From: Protonemura montana | Lineage: Eukaryota; Arthropoda; Insecta; Plecoptera; Nemouridae | Length of the DNA stretch: 64,000 nucleotides | Reading direction: 5' to 3' | Assembly: GCA_947568835.1 (NCBI GenBank) | Contig: OX387602.1 | Coordinates: 18,713,021-18,777,020, forward strand | The notes under the pieces: model-generated | Seen by the model: the letters and a program-made list of their open reading frames with translations, nothing else | What the model was told of the DNA's origin: nothing | The model's database searches: none | Shown here: positions 36,501 through 48,200 of the stretch, piece by piece | Numbering within the stretch: the stretch's first letter is position 1 | How the letters are laid out: each line of letters starts with the position of its first letter | Made by a program: the position numbers and the translations under genes

Positions 36501-37577
36501 GGACTTTATTTCCTAGAAATACATACTCTGAAATTTTTTTAAGAAAGCTGAAATTGTCAATAAATAATGATCATTCAACCCCTGAAAAGATGGTGCCTTC
36601 TGATAAGGTGATGGCCCTTTAACCTGTTACTAACCTGAATCAACATCTAGTGTTGACACATTAGACTTTTCATTCTGTAGTTCATCGACCTCCATCTGTG
36701 ATGACACATCGGTGCTAGTCTGTGACTCGCTTTTCTGTGATTCTCCCAATAACGGAGTTGAACCTGAAAGCAGATAAGAATATTTTATTTTACTGCATAG
36801 TCATCTTTTTGCACTTTCTGATCTATCTTGGCCCACAACTTTGCAATAGTGAGTTGCAAAATGACCATAGGCACAACACCATGAAATAGAAAGTCTATAA
36901 ATAGTACATTTGCTTTCCCTTTCAATGTCCAAAATTAAATTGCACCTACTTGACTGGAATTATTATTTTAAATGATAATGTTGTACACCTAGGTACCAGG
37001 TGTATGTAAGTACAATATCATTGCTCTATCTACCTGATTTAGTTGAGGTTGGTTTACCGAAAGAAAAAAAACTCTAATACCTATCCATATTCTGAAATCC
37101 TACTGAGCGGCATATGTACATACCTTTATCAATCTCATTGCTGGAGGAAGGCCCTGGCGTTGAAGGCGAAAGCGGAGCAGTACTGTTCGGAGAAGTCGGA
37201 GCCAACTGCTGGCCAGTCAATGATGTATTCGGACTTACGCTCGTATCCAGAGCCGCCAATCTTGCTAACCTTCGCCGCCGAATCTAAATAAGCAGAAATT
37301 TGATCAAGCCTTACAGCAAAATGTTCGTTAAGACGTTGTTTATTTTTTTGGGAATTAAAACGTTGGGTCAATAATTTTTGCATTCAATCATTTCACTTTA
37401 AAATTAAAATTGGATTTATGGTTTTCATAATTTATTAACAAAATCAACGTTAACTTAATGTAGCTCAAAGAACAGGATATTTTAAAATTATTTGACAAAA
37501 GAACACGTTCAATGCCCCTGCATAGGCCTATGCTCGGTAGCAAAAATTCTTACCTCTTCCTGACTTAGCTCACTCAT
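27564..37577 (-). CDS. UBE4B: Ubiquitin conjugation factor E4 B (U-box E3/E4 ligase), last exon not found
   Basis: Nineteen coding exons in transcript order: 37554-37577, 37124-37283, 36635-36763, 35712-35941, 34746-35021, 34333-34539, 33546-33707, 32978-33172, 32063-32372, 31402-31547, 30672-31009, 30032-30267, 29700-29826, 29521-29605, 28947-29059, 28590-28735, 28378-28505, 28030-28204 and 27564-27710. Phases agree at every join, giving 1111 codons. UBE4B extends polyubiquitin chains with the p97/VCP ATPase. The N-terminus [18 protein letters not shown] matches the family. The Ufd2 core is long and helical ([22 protein letters not shown]). The U-box begins [17 protein letters not shown] and includes [18 protein letters not shown]. 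The last exon found ends in phase 1 within the U-box, so roughly 20 more residues should follow below 27560; I could not locate them. Confidence 0.95.
33779..33984. repeat. Two small inverted repeats in a UBE4B intron
   Basis: A hairpin with arms TTGGCCTGC/GCAGGCCAA (33779-33787/33794-33802) lies about 70 bp from an inverted pair AGTGCACTAGG/CCTAGTGCACT (33872-33882/33974-33984). The second pair bounds about 113 bp and could be a tiny MITE, but no target duplication is evident. Confidence 0.35.
35042..35065. repeat. (GTTA)n microsatellite
   Basis: About six GTTA units in a UBE4B intron, followed further on by a run of about 18 T (35181-35198). Confidence 0.85.
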
Positions 37578-37986
37578 CGTTCACTGATCAAAGGTTTAAA
37601 CCCAAAATTATGAGAGCACAATTATGCGCAAGACATTCGTGTGTGTGCTAATAATAAACGTAGAAAAGTGCGTCCTCCTATTCACCCCAAAACTCATATA
37701 CGTCAAGTCACTGTTTTGCTGTCTGCTGTTTTCGTGAATATCTGACGTCACGTCAGTTTCGTTTCTTTCTCCTCAGCTGGTAGTGACGTCAAATGTGCAT
37801 ACAGTTTTCAGATCTACCGCTAGCAGCACGTGGTACATTTTCAAGATGGCTGGTAGAGTGACGTGATTTCAAATTTTGTTACGTCTTTGGAAAATTTTAT
37901 CCAAGGAACTATTTATTTATTACTTTATACTTCAAGCACAATTCTTCATAAACTTATCATGAACTTAAGTCTTTCAAAATTATAAA
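37578..37986. promoter_or_regulatory. Divergent promoter shared by UBE4B and the Nudix gene
   Basis: The two start codons face away from each other 409 bp apart. Two full CRE palindromes TGACGTCA lie at 37743-37750 and 37784-37791, a CACGTG E-box at 37827-37832, and AAGATGGC (YY1-like) at about 37843-37850. No TATA box is obvious. Such motifs are common in TATA-less housekeeping promoters; the shared use is inference. Confidence 0.6.
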
Positions 37987-38781
37987 ATGTTTGTGATTTT
38001 AAGTAAACACATTGGATTTAACTTGCCAAGAACGAAATTGGAGGTTATGCTGTGCAGACAATTTCGACAATTGTTTTTCTTTGGGACCAAAAATCCACGT
38101 ACAGTGAAGAGAATACAACAAGTTAGTACGTTACCAGTCAAGATTATTCTTGGTAAGGAAAATCGTGAAAAATGTATAGCTCGGCTGCAAGATATGAAAC
38201 CGTTTCGAATGCGACCAAGCTCGAATCCAGAAAGGAAAGCTGCTGTACTTGTTCCTCTGTGCATGGTTAAGCATGAGCTGTCGCTGCTTTACACACTTCG
38301 TTCTTCTGACTTGAAGAACTATCGTGGTCAAGTTTCTTTTCCTGGAGGCATGTACGACATGGAAGATGCAGATTTGCAAGAAACAGCCGTTCGAGAAACT
38401 TACGAGGAACTTGGGATTCCTCCACAGCAAATTGACATCTGGGGTCAAGGAAGTCCTATAGGCACTGTCACCAGAGAAATGTCAGTTTTGCCTGTGCTAG
38501 CATACATTGGTGAAGTGAATTTAAAAAAGTTGCAGCTGAACCGTCAAGAAGTTGAGGCAGTATTTAGTATACCATTGACTTTATTAAGTGATCCATCAAA
38601 TTTTAAGTACACCCAATTTCGCAACAGCTACACATTACCAGTATTTATTGGAGGAGAGTATCGAGTATGGGGAATGACAGCAATAATCACTCATATAATA
38701 TTGGGTGCACTTATACCGAATGCATATAACAACAAATTAAAATTTATAAAGTCAGTACTATCAGAAAAAAAACAAAAATAA
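37987..38781 (+). CDS. Nudix hydrolase of the CoA diphosphatase group (NUDT8/NUDT7-like)
   Basis: A single-exon frame of 264 residues. The family motif before the Nudix box is present (LLYTLRSSDLK...GQVSFPGG, about residues 100-121). The Nudix box has the spacing of the CoA-type subgroup, with metal-binding Arg136-Glu137 and Glu140-Glu141 in VRETYEELG. Members split coenzyme A or its esters into 3',5'-ADP and phosphopantetheine. A basic, hydrophobic N-terminus suggests a mitochondrial presequence, as in NUDT8; there is no clear C-terminal peroxisome signal (it ends KKQK). The alternative start at Met21 (38047) would give a more typical presequence beginning MLCRQFRQLFFFG. The TAA stop lies inside AATAAA (38777-38782). 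Confidence 0.88.
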   Translation: MFVILSKHIGFNLPRTKLEVMLCRQFRQLFFFGTKNPRTVKRIQQVSTLPVKIILGKENREKCIARLQDMKPFRMRPSSNPERKAAVLVPLCMVKHELSLLYTLRSSDLKNYRGQVSFPGGMYDMEDADLQETAVRETYEELGIPPQQIDIWGQGSPIGTVTREMSVLPVLAYIGEVNLKKLQLNRQEVEAVFSIPLTLLSDPSNFKYTQFRNSYTLPVFIGGEYRVWGMTAIITHIILGALIPNAYNNKLKFIKSVLSEKKQK

Positions 38782-39480
38782 AAACTACCCTTCTACCTGG
38801 AAAATGTATGATGCTAAGTTTGTTTTGTAGACATGTAATTGGGTCGTTTCTGGTATACAGAACAATGCTTTATTTACCTGCTGGCATTAGAACTGTAATA
38901 ATCCAGCACTGTATCATGACTGTATCTTTGCATGCCTAGTACCAATGCTAGTACCTACCTATGACAGATTTATTACAATTGGGATGAGCTTCAGGATTAT
39001 CTTTGGTAAAAAAATATGCAGAGTGTTTTATTTATTATTTATTATAATAGAGGAAAGCAATATAAAGCATAATTATAGCATAATAAGAGCATAAGTTTTA
39101 GTAAATATTTTAAATTTTATGTTTGGTAAATTGACTAGCAATACCCAATTTAAGTAAGGGACGGTAGAGCAATGTCCCGATAACAGTGCACATCACAGAA
39201 AATCTCACTTGAAGGTAACTCATTCTCATTTATGTTCCCAACACCTGCCGCATTGATAAATGCCTATCGGAAAATTGAAAAACCGACCCTTCAGTCAATG
39301 AATAAACTAATTCATTGACCCCACAAAAGAACAATCCTTCTTTCTTCAATTCACAAAATTTAAATTGTATTTATTGAAAAATCTCATCCCTTGAACCCCA
39401 GTAGCTAGACTATTGATAATGGAAGCGTGTTAAGAAGCGACCTACACCAATGACTACAATCAAACAGCCGTTAGGGCTGC

Positions 39481-40980
39481 TTAATAAGTGTGACCGATCT
39501 TGAGAGGGTCCCACTGGGGGCTGGAGAGCGGACCATTCTTGAATCCTCCTTTGATCGAGTTCTTGCTCGAACTCGGGGAGGTGGGAGCGACAACAGCTTG
39601 GCTAGAGCAAGAAAAACAGATATTTGTAAAATGTCTATACCTTAATCGAAATAAATATAAATGTAGCATGACAATCTGTACCAAAGAAATCATTTATTTA
39701 AAAATATATCTTTTAGGAAATATTGTCACCAAAGATAATGTTATATTTACATGCACTTTGCTCACACTATTGTTCTACTACTGTACAATGTAAGAAGTTG
39801 CAATAAATATTTTTGAACTGATCTATCGATTGCAGTTGTTCTTTTTTAAATGTTCAAATCAGTTTAAGTTCAACTATTGTAAAAAAGGGAGAAAATATAC
39901 ATCTTAGCTGTCGTGCGGAAAGTGTGCAAGAGGGAGTTTTTTTGTGGCATATTCTGTGACGAGTCAGTTCGTCTTGAAATAATCATCCTTACTTCAAATC
40001 ACTACTGTCGCGATTACTTACAGCTGCTGTGCTCCCAAAGGAAGATTATTTTCTCCCTCCGTGAAACTCTTAAGATTGTGTACTGAGTAACGGTTGTACA
40101 TTCCCCAAATGCTCTTCATCAGCTTGCCATTGTACTTAGCCAATGGATGATCCAAATCTGAAAGTTACATTCAAACCCAGATGAAGTCCCAAAACAAACT
40201 CGAATAGTATAAAAAAAAATGTTAGCTCATGTTCTGTTTTTTCTTTTAAATGTCAGTGGACAGCACTTATCAGCTTCACAAGATGAAGCCTCGGCGCCAT
40301 TTTCCAAAACTGAACGTCCTTGTTGAGATCACAGCACATCTTGTAGTAGGTGCTCGATTTAAACATGAAATATATTCAGTGATCAGTAGACACTGTTAAA
40401 CTCAAATTAGTCATTAGCTTACTTTGCTGGTTAACTTGAAACTTTTGGTTGGCCGACTCGCGTTCGTAGCCGTAAATTTTGTTGACAGCGATATCCCATG
40501 TCAGATGCTTGTCCATGTTTGTATGGAAGCCACGAACAGAGCGCACACCATGGGGAACAGACGACATTGTTTTCCTTGTAGTGGTATCTGTCCAAAAATG
40601 ATTGAAAATGGAAAACTAATTTATAACCAAGTTTAGTACCATATCCCACCGTGCCCCAAATCTTATTTTATTACGACATGCAACCTGGCTGTTATATTTT
40701 CAGACAAGTATAAAAACCATACATTATAAATACACTAATAAACTAATAAATAATAATAAAACAATAATAAATTATTTGTTTACTTCTTAAAAATTGATTG
40801 TAAGCTCTCAATTTAAATAAACTTGCTAAACAGAATGCAATAAAATTTTCCCTTACCCAGTGAAGAATCAAAAATCAGGTCTTCCAAATCTCTTTTATTC
40901 GAGTTAATAAACAGGTGGGAGTATCCTTCTCCGCAATGACTAGATTCCACTCGAGCCGGTGTCTCAAAGACCACGAGCAT
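39481..40980 (-). CDS. Small protein of 181 aa, possibly myofilin-like
   Basis: Four coding exons in transcript order: 40857-40980, 40423-40587, 40022-40157 and 39481-39601 (546 nt, phases agree). The protein begins MLVVFETPARVESS; a second ATG at 40567 starts MSSVPHGVRSVRGFHTNMD and could be used by another promoter or splice form. The middle is aromatic and basic (WDIAVNKIYGYERES, MKSIWGMYNRYSV), followed by a Ser/Pro/Lys-rich tail ending GHTY. There is no signal peptide or membrane segment. I do not recognise it firmly; the size and the VRGFHTN...WDIAVNKIYGYER region make me think of the insect thick-filament protein myofilin, but this is a weak guess from memory. A polyadenylation signal AATAAA (minus) lies at 39370-39375. 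Confidence 0.7.
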
Positions 40981-43900
40981 GCGACTGATTAAAATGCACG
41001 AGGAGAAAAATTGCGATTAAAATCGCCAGCAACGCAGATCACAATATGCACAGTCAGAAACGAGATCGATTTGTGTGGTAAACCAAACGTATAGAACACC
41101 AATGGATCTATGAGTGCAATATTGTTAGCAACTTCCTTTTATCATCTCGTCTTGGCCTTGTTTATTCGTCGGCTACGCGTCACAATCTGTGGACTGCGTC
41201 TTATCATCATAGAGTTCACCAAATGTCAAAAAATCTCTTACAGTCTACATACACACAAACAGCACTAGGGACACTGATCTTAAGAATTTATCCTTTGTAA
41301 CACAATAACGAACTGCAAGGAATTGTTCTTAAACGTTAAAACCATTGCTCCAGTTTTTTCTTTAATTTTCTAGATAGAATATGTAAAAAAATATTGTTCT
41401 ATAAGAGATTGAATACCCAGAGCTTAATCTCTTGGTTGCTAGTGTATTTTGATATCAGTTGATTTAAAAAAATTAAAATGATGCATTGCATGCCACTGGT
41501 CGCATAAGCCAAAGAAAATATACTGTTTCCAAAGAAAATGTCCTTCAATTAACTCTAAATGCCATTTAGTTAGATGCACATACATTTGGCTACAGACCAG
41601 ATGAAACTTAATTCAATCTCAGGCACAATTGGACATAGACCATTATTGGCGGGAAATGGAAACTGAAGGCAGTTGATCTTCCATGGAGATTGCCTCGTGC
41701 CCAATAATTTTTCTGGACAGGACGGAGTGCAGGCACTTGATCCAGCAGACCGGAGTTTGACCCCAACATTTATTTTGCGGAAAGTCCTGCTATCATATCT
41801 AATAGATGGATGACCAATTAAAATATTGTTGAAATAATCGCTAGGAACCTTTAGTTACTTTATTTACGAATCACTACGAACTTAATATAATAAAAAAATC
41901 ATCTACTACGAAGAAACTGCTACGAATAACCGAGAGTTAGGACCAAAAGTGTATTACACTAGAGTAGAACCATTTTACACTGCACCATCTAGCTGTGCCT
42001 GTCAAACCCTCTGCCTAAGCCACTACCACTAATAAATTGCAAGTTTGTTAGCTCCTCTGCAACACCCAGCTGAAATTTCTGCAGAAAAATTACACTCATC
42101 ACTAAATGTACTTAAAAAGTCTTCTAGTTTACCTGTCACGTTAGCTCGGTCTGTATTATTAAATAAAAATGTTACCACAATCTATTTTCAGACGTCTGAA
42201 CTTTCAGAGATCATATTAGTCACTTATAATATTTATGACTTCTCATGCTCTTGGAAAATTGTTATGTAAATAAATGCAATCCCATTCTTGTCCTCAATCA
42301 TTCCTGCATAAGATTTACATTTCATAAATATTGGCTTAACAAGGAAATCACATAAATTCCCAATCAAAACATTACACACCACTCTCTGTTTGTCTGCGTG
42401 TCGTACTACCATTAAGACCCATATTTTTAGATCCTCAAAAGGACAAAGGTTATCATCAAAATAGGTCAGGCTATATAATTGTCAGAAGTGACCTTTCCTA
42501 ATTTTAAAGTGTCTCTAATTTGAAGTTTCTCAGTGATATGAAAAAATATCTTGCAAGTCTTAACTTTTACCACATTTCTAGCTCCTGAACATGGAAATTG
42601 TTCTAGCAAGCAATTAATTAAATACGTCTAACAACCCACTGTTTTGTCAGCGTAGCCCACTCCTATCAAAGAGAGCCAAGGGGACTAATGACTAAATGTC
42701 CCTCTGGAAAACAGAAGTCCTACACAAACCTATGCTGTCACAACGTTGATAAGCAAAGCCAGCGAAGTTTTTGTTTTTACATCAATCCCTCCAACCTCTC
42801 TCCTGAACAGAACTGGTCATGACACGAGTATAATGGTCACCCATCTAATACCTGATCCAGACTAGTGTTGCTTACCATAAGGTTCACAGGAATGTTCAAA
42901 CCTACTACAGAAGTAGTTAAATATATTGTCTAACTAAAAATTTGATTTAAGCTACGAATGAAAAATTAAGGCGACTATGGGCAGGCCCAGGAATGGCCCC
43001 CCATGCAGAGTTTTAGATATTATTTAAAAGTCCAAAAGTACTGGGATTTTTCCAGCTAGATGTTTGTTAATATTGCTACATAGTTATCTCAATATGCAAC
43101 AATATACATTCTGTCATCATTTTTAGCCTTTATTATCTATTTATTGAATTTTTGTATAATTTAAAAATTTGTGATTTTTCTTCTCTGGGTGCTCATGTCA
43201 CTAATTTAACGTTTTGTGCCTTGTGGTGTGGTGGACTTTGTTTCTTGTAATGACAGAGGATTAGCAATCCATGGAAGCAAAATATTGTGAGAAATTAATG
43301 TGTGTTAGTTTTAAAAAATCAACAATTATACAAAAAGGTACCAGCAATATCTAATCTAATATTTTTTGATCATGAACTTAGTCTCTTAGAGTTCGAGAAT
43401 TGCGCAACATACGAAATCAAAATTTTGCCCACAAATATGCAACAACATATTTTGGGATGTGCTGGTCTGCTAGTTTCAAACAAAGAAATGAATCGACTTT
43501 CGAAACAACCCAGTTCAAAACTGGACGTAAATGCTAATTGACAGAAAAACCAGTAACAAGTTATTATTCACTATACTAGTTAGTTATTACGCATGTACCT
43601 TTACAAAAATCATAACTAGCGTCATCAAATCATCAGCATTGATAAGTGAACTTCCTTCACTGTGATGCATTGTTTGTGCAACTCTGCAACCTTATAATGC
43701 CCTGTGATTTACGCGACTACTAGCATTGAACTGCTATCAATGCAGGGAGGGTCAATTATTATCAATGATCCCCCCTGCACAGCACCTAGCATGGAGCAAG
43801 AGAACTTGCATGCAGGGACACTTGAAATCAGCAGACTAAAGGTCATTATTTGACCTGAGACTTGCGCATAGCAACCAATTCTATGAACTAAACTAAATAT

Positions 43901-45254
43901 GTTGGTTTTTAAATGTGTTCAGCTGGAGCGTTACTTGGAACTTTGGCAAACGTTGATCGAGTGAACTGTAGAAAGCCACGCACATATCAAGCGCTATGGT
44001 CGCCAGATTGTTGTAAGAAACCCTGCTCCTTTCTTTAGCTGTCAATTAAAATCCCATTACTATCACATAAAATTAATTTTCTTCCAGAATCCAACACGTC
44101 TTACCAAACGTTATCTATAGGTCAAATTATGTATGAGATTATAATAAAAGACTAAAATCCTTGCCTTAATGGATGCACATAATTTTATTTTTGCTCAGCA
44201 AAATTCCTAATTCATTATTCACATTACCATACCTTCACAAATTTTAAAACAATTTTCCAAACTCTCTTAAATATGAAGTAAAGTATGGCAGGTAGCTTCC
44301 ATTATAGAAACATATGAAACCATTTACTTGAAATTAAAATAATTATATCTAAGCCCCAAAATACAAGGATAATAAATAAAAACAATCTAAATGAGAAATT
44401 TTAGGGCATGTTCTAAGATTTTAATTGATTACAAGTAACTAAGGTAAAATCTTAACAAGTTAGCAGTTATGAGCTCGTCTGAAATAAATAACCACAACGT
44501 ACATATTTGAATTGATAGATTGTGTGATATCTGCGAGCTTTTACAAATCTAATACACTTCTGACCTGTAACCAAATGTCATCTGACCTTACAAATGAGTC
44601 AAAAGGTGGACACGTGGCATATTCTTAAAAATATGTGCTACAACACCTGGGTGTGGACACTTACATAATATCAAGGACTGAAGTACTGGCTACAAAATTT
44701 AAATGAAAACATATCAGTACAGGCATCAGAAATGGTAACAATCCATGATTGCAAGTAGTAACAGAATGCTTAAATGATTTACTTACAAATTTAAAATGGG
44801 GTGTGATAAGTGAAACAAATTGAATGGGTTCTTGCTGTCATGGAAGCCAAGAGTGGCAGATAAGAAAGGCTATGCACACCCTAGCTAATTGAGTAACAAC
44901 GTTCACGGGCTTAAGCATAATGAACACATTTCACTGCACACACAATAAATATTGGAAGGAACAGTCGATATCCTACTAGGCACAATCAGAGTCTTCTTAT
45001 CCTAACCTAGCCCAAAATTGGCTTAGACCTATGGGAATATTTGTTTCGTTGTACTATACACAAAAGTCTAAACAGACCCTTTCTAAAGATTTATGAAAAT
45101 ATATTAAGGGAATGCAGAAGTACCTCTGCTACAAGGGTTATTCTCTACATTTGGATTGGATTAGCTAAATTGATGATAATTAATATTTAATAATTAGTCT
45201 TCTCTGCCTGTTTCAGGTGTGAGAGTGTTTGAGATCGGCACACGGTGGCGAGGA
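40981..45254. other. Intergenic stretch without a supportable gene
   Basis: AT-rich DNA between the 181-residue protein gene and the 3' end of TTLL4. Open frames are short and unsupported. A weak inverted repeat around 43740-43795 (TGCAGGGAGGGTCA against TGATCCCCCCTGCA) is the only structure noted. Promoter elements of the minus-strand gene at 39481-40980 should lie just above 40981. Confidence 0.4.
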
Positions 45255-48200
45255 CTACCTGTCCTCGTCCGCCTTGTCGTGCACTGCACTCGAGGCCACG
45301 TCCAAATCAAGGGAAGACGATTTGGCCATCGAAGTGGGTAGGGTGGATGACTTGGGCTTGCGAGTCAGGTAAACAGAACGGGAATAAGGACGCTGGCCCA
45401 AGCCATACTTGCAATTTCTTTGTCTTGTTGATCCCGAGAGAGCCATCGTAGCCAATGTAAAGATTTTCCTGAAGTAGCAAGTCATGCAGATTAGGGATTG
45501 CACCAAAATGTATAAGTTAAAATATTTGAACATTTTCTGGATTTCACTTAGCAGTTTTACAAGAAATGCAAAAAAAGCATCAACTTGCCTGTCTGGTGTG
45601 GGCTTTTCTTCATATTCATCTTCCCAGCCATTTGAGCTGTCACCCAAACTCGATTGGCTGGCATAGGACTGCAAATTAGTAGAAAATGCATTAATTGACA
45701 AGACATGAGAAGTTATTTCAACATCCCTAATGAAATAACGGGTGTTTTTCTGAAAGAATGACAAAAAAAGGTATCATTGAGAGATTTCTACGCTAAAGGC
45801 AGTTAACAGGGTCAGGCTGGGCTTAAAAACAAAACCCACCATTTTATCGTTGATTTGCAACAGTAGTACGGGAATTGCATAAGTTGATTAGTCAGGTTCA
45901 AGACACAAATAAGGATGTTGTCATCAGGGCATCGAACCGAAATTAATATCGGTTCGGGTTCAGTTTCAGGTTCGGTAAAATGTGAAATTTCGGTTTGGGT
46001 TTTTTTTAAGTTTGCTTATTCCGGTTCGCGTTCAGTCCGTTTTCAGGTTCGGGTTCGGGTTCGTTCGGGTTTAGGTTCAGGTTTTCTTCCCTTCGCTCTG
46101 CTTGGGATCGGGCGATAGTTTTCGCAAATTTTGTTTATTATATTTTTCCAACAATAAAGTGATAGACATTTAAATGTTTGCAATAATGTACTGGATGAAA
46201 ATGGTACTTTGGATCGATGTTAAATTTTGAGTAGGTAGTATACAAAATATCAACCAAGTTATGGCATAATATTATAGTTTTAAGTGGTTATAATGCTAAT
46301 AACTAATATAATATGTCCTACGAAATAGGTTTGAAATAGATACAAACTGCAGACTGTAAACTGGGTCTCGACAGTCGATACAATGTACTCATAAATACAT
46401 TTCCAAATTTACCTTCATAATCACGTTACAGCCGTCTATTCTGCAACTTGATTCCTTTTTGACGTAGCTTTAACTGAAATTTTTTCTGATCTTGCTTTCT
46501 TGTTTGCGCCCCATGATTCAAAGGTGTACATAAAACACAAGAGCGTAATACGGCCACCTCCTATGACGAATGAAAAAAGACTGACACTGACCGAACAAGC
46601 CAAAGCAAGCAACACATTTGGTTGTAAGTTGGTAAAGTGCAAACTTGCTACTTCTTAAAATAGAAGATATTCCCTTCCCAGTTCCCTACATTTTGTCCAT
46701 TTCCCTTGAAATGGTATTAAAGTGGTTAATTTGTAACAAAATAACCGGGTAAGCCTTAAATTAAAAACGATGCATAACTAGAAACAATTCACTCGATACC
46801 CAACCCAGTTTGTCTTTGTTTTTGTACCATACCGTCGCATTGCTTTGTCGGCGCTGCCCAACAAAGGGTAGCGGCGCTATATAAAAGCGAGTTGTTGGTA
46901 GAACCACTGTTGATATTCAAGAGAATCTACGAGTTCGCTGATAGCCACGCTAACGTTACAGCTCTCGCAGGTTCAGTATTCTGTAGAAATTTCAAAAGAT
47001 TTCTCAGTCACCGATGTAAACCGTATAAAATATTTATTTTTCTTGAGCCCGACTGCGGAATGAGACGTCTGCCTGATACATAGACAAGTAAAGGTGCGGA
47101 AGTGTGCTTACCCACAGAAAACGGGTGGGTAAGAGAAAGGTTCGATAAAGTTCCGCTAAACAAAAATATCTTGCATCTCTCCTGGAAGGATATCTGCACA
47201 ATTTTAAATAAAACGCAAGATGTGCAAAAACCGAAAAAACCCGAGAAATAATACCGGTTTGGGTTCAGGTTTTTCATAACTAAAATACAGGTTCCGGTTC
47301 GGGTTTCCAAATTTTCCAGATTCTGGTTCGGGTTCCACACATAATTGCGGTTTTTTCGGGTTATGGGTTGGGGTTCGGGTTCGATGCCCTGGTTGTCATT
47401 AGGCAATGTCTAAAATTCAATGGGGAGTATCATTATTAGCACTGTAAGAAATAAGCTATTACATGAGGCCAAAGAAGCCTCGCAAGATAAAGCTCTCAGA
47501 AACGCCTAAATAACAGCTGGCGCCAGCATCTAAACAACAAACATACATTTATCATTTGAATGCTAAATCTTCTGGTCTGCATGAAGCTAAACAGCATCGC
47601 CAACTAACATCGAATATGGTATGAATTGTCAGGTTACGGGATCACTGTGCAAGGAATAAACAGTGCGACTGCTGCCGCTAATTAACGACTGCCATCCTAA
47701 AGCACGCTAAGTGGTGCACAGATAGGACTCACAAATATCGGTTAGAATATTTCATCTTCAGAAATAGGGATATGGGTTTGGTACATTATAAAAGTCTAGA
47801 AGATCACACTTAAAGCGGGCGGAGCCTGAAAGAACTAATAACTCTTTCTTTCTACCGAAGGTCTTCACACAAAGCTAACGGCAACTACCGGTAATAGACT
47901 CCATCAGCTAGCTGCTGAAGAGCTGTGAAACTATCTACGCTAGTTAAAGAGAATTTATACATCGATTTGATAACTTTCACTAGTTGTACAGTATTCTAAT
48001 TAACTAAACATCCTACCAAGGGATTCCACACCCAGTAGCCTACAGAATGTCACCAATCACTCAACTTACTCTTCTCTGCTTTCTTATATTGAGAGTAAAT
48101 TTTCCTCAACAGATTGTACACTTTCTCCTAGGTGAAGTAAACGACATTAAAAACGTATATTATGTTTAAAGAATAAAAGCAGATGCTGATCTAGAGTAAA

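Noticed and set aside
40857-40980. First exon of NOP58 (begins MLVVFETPA)
   Set aside because: The likeness ends after the first few residues, while the exon joins in phase to the next exon of the 181-residue gene.
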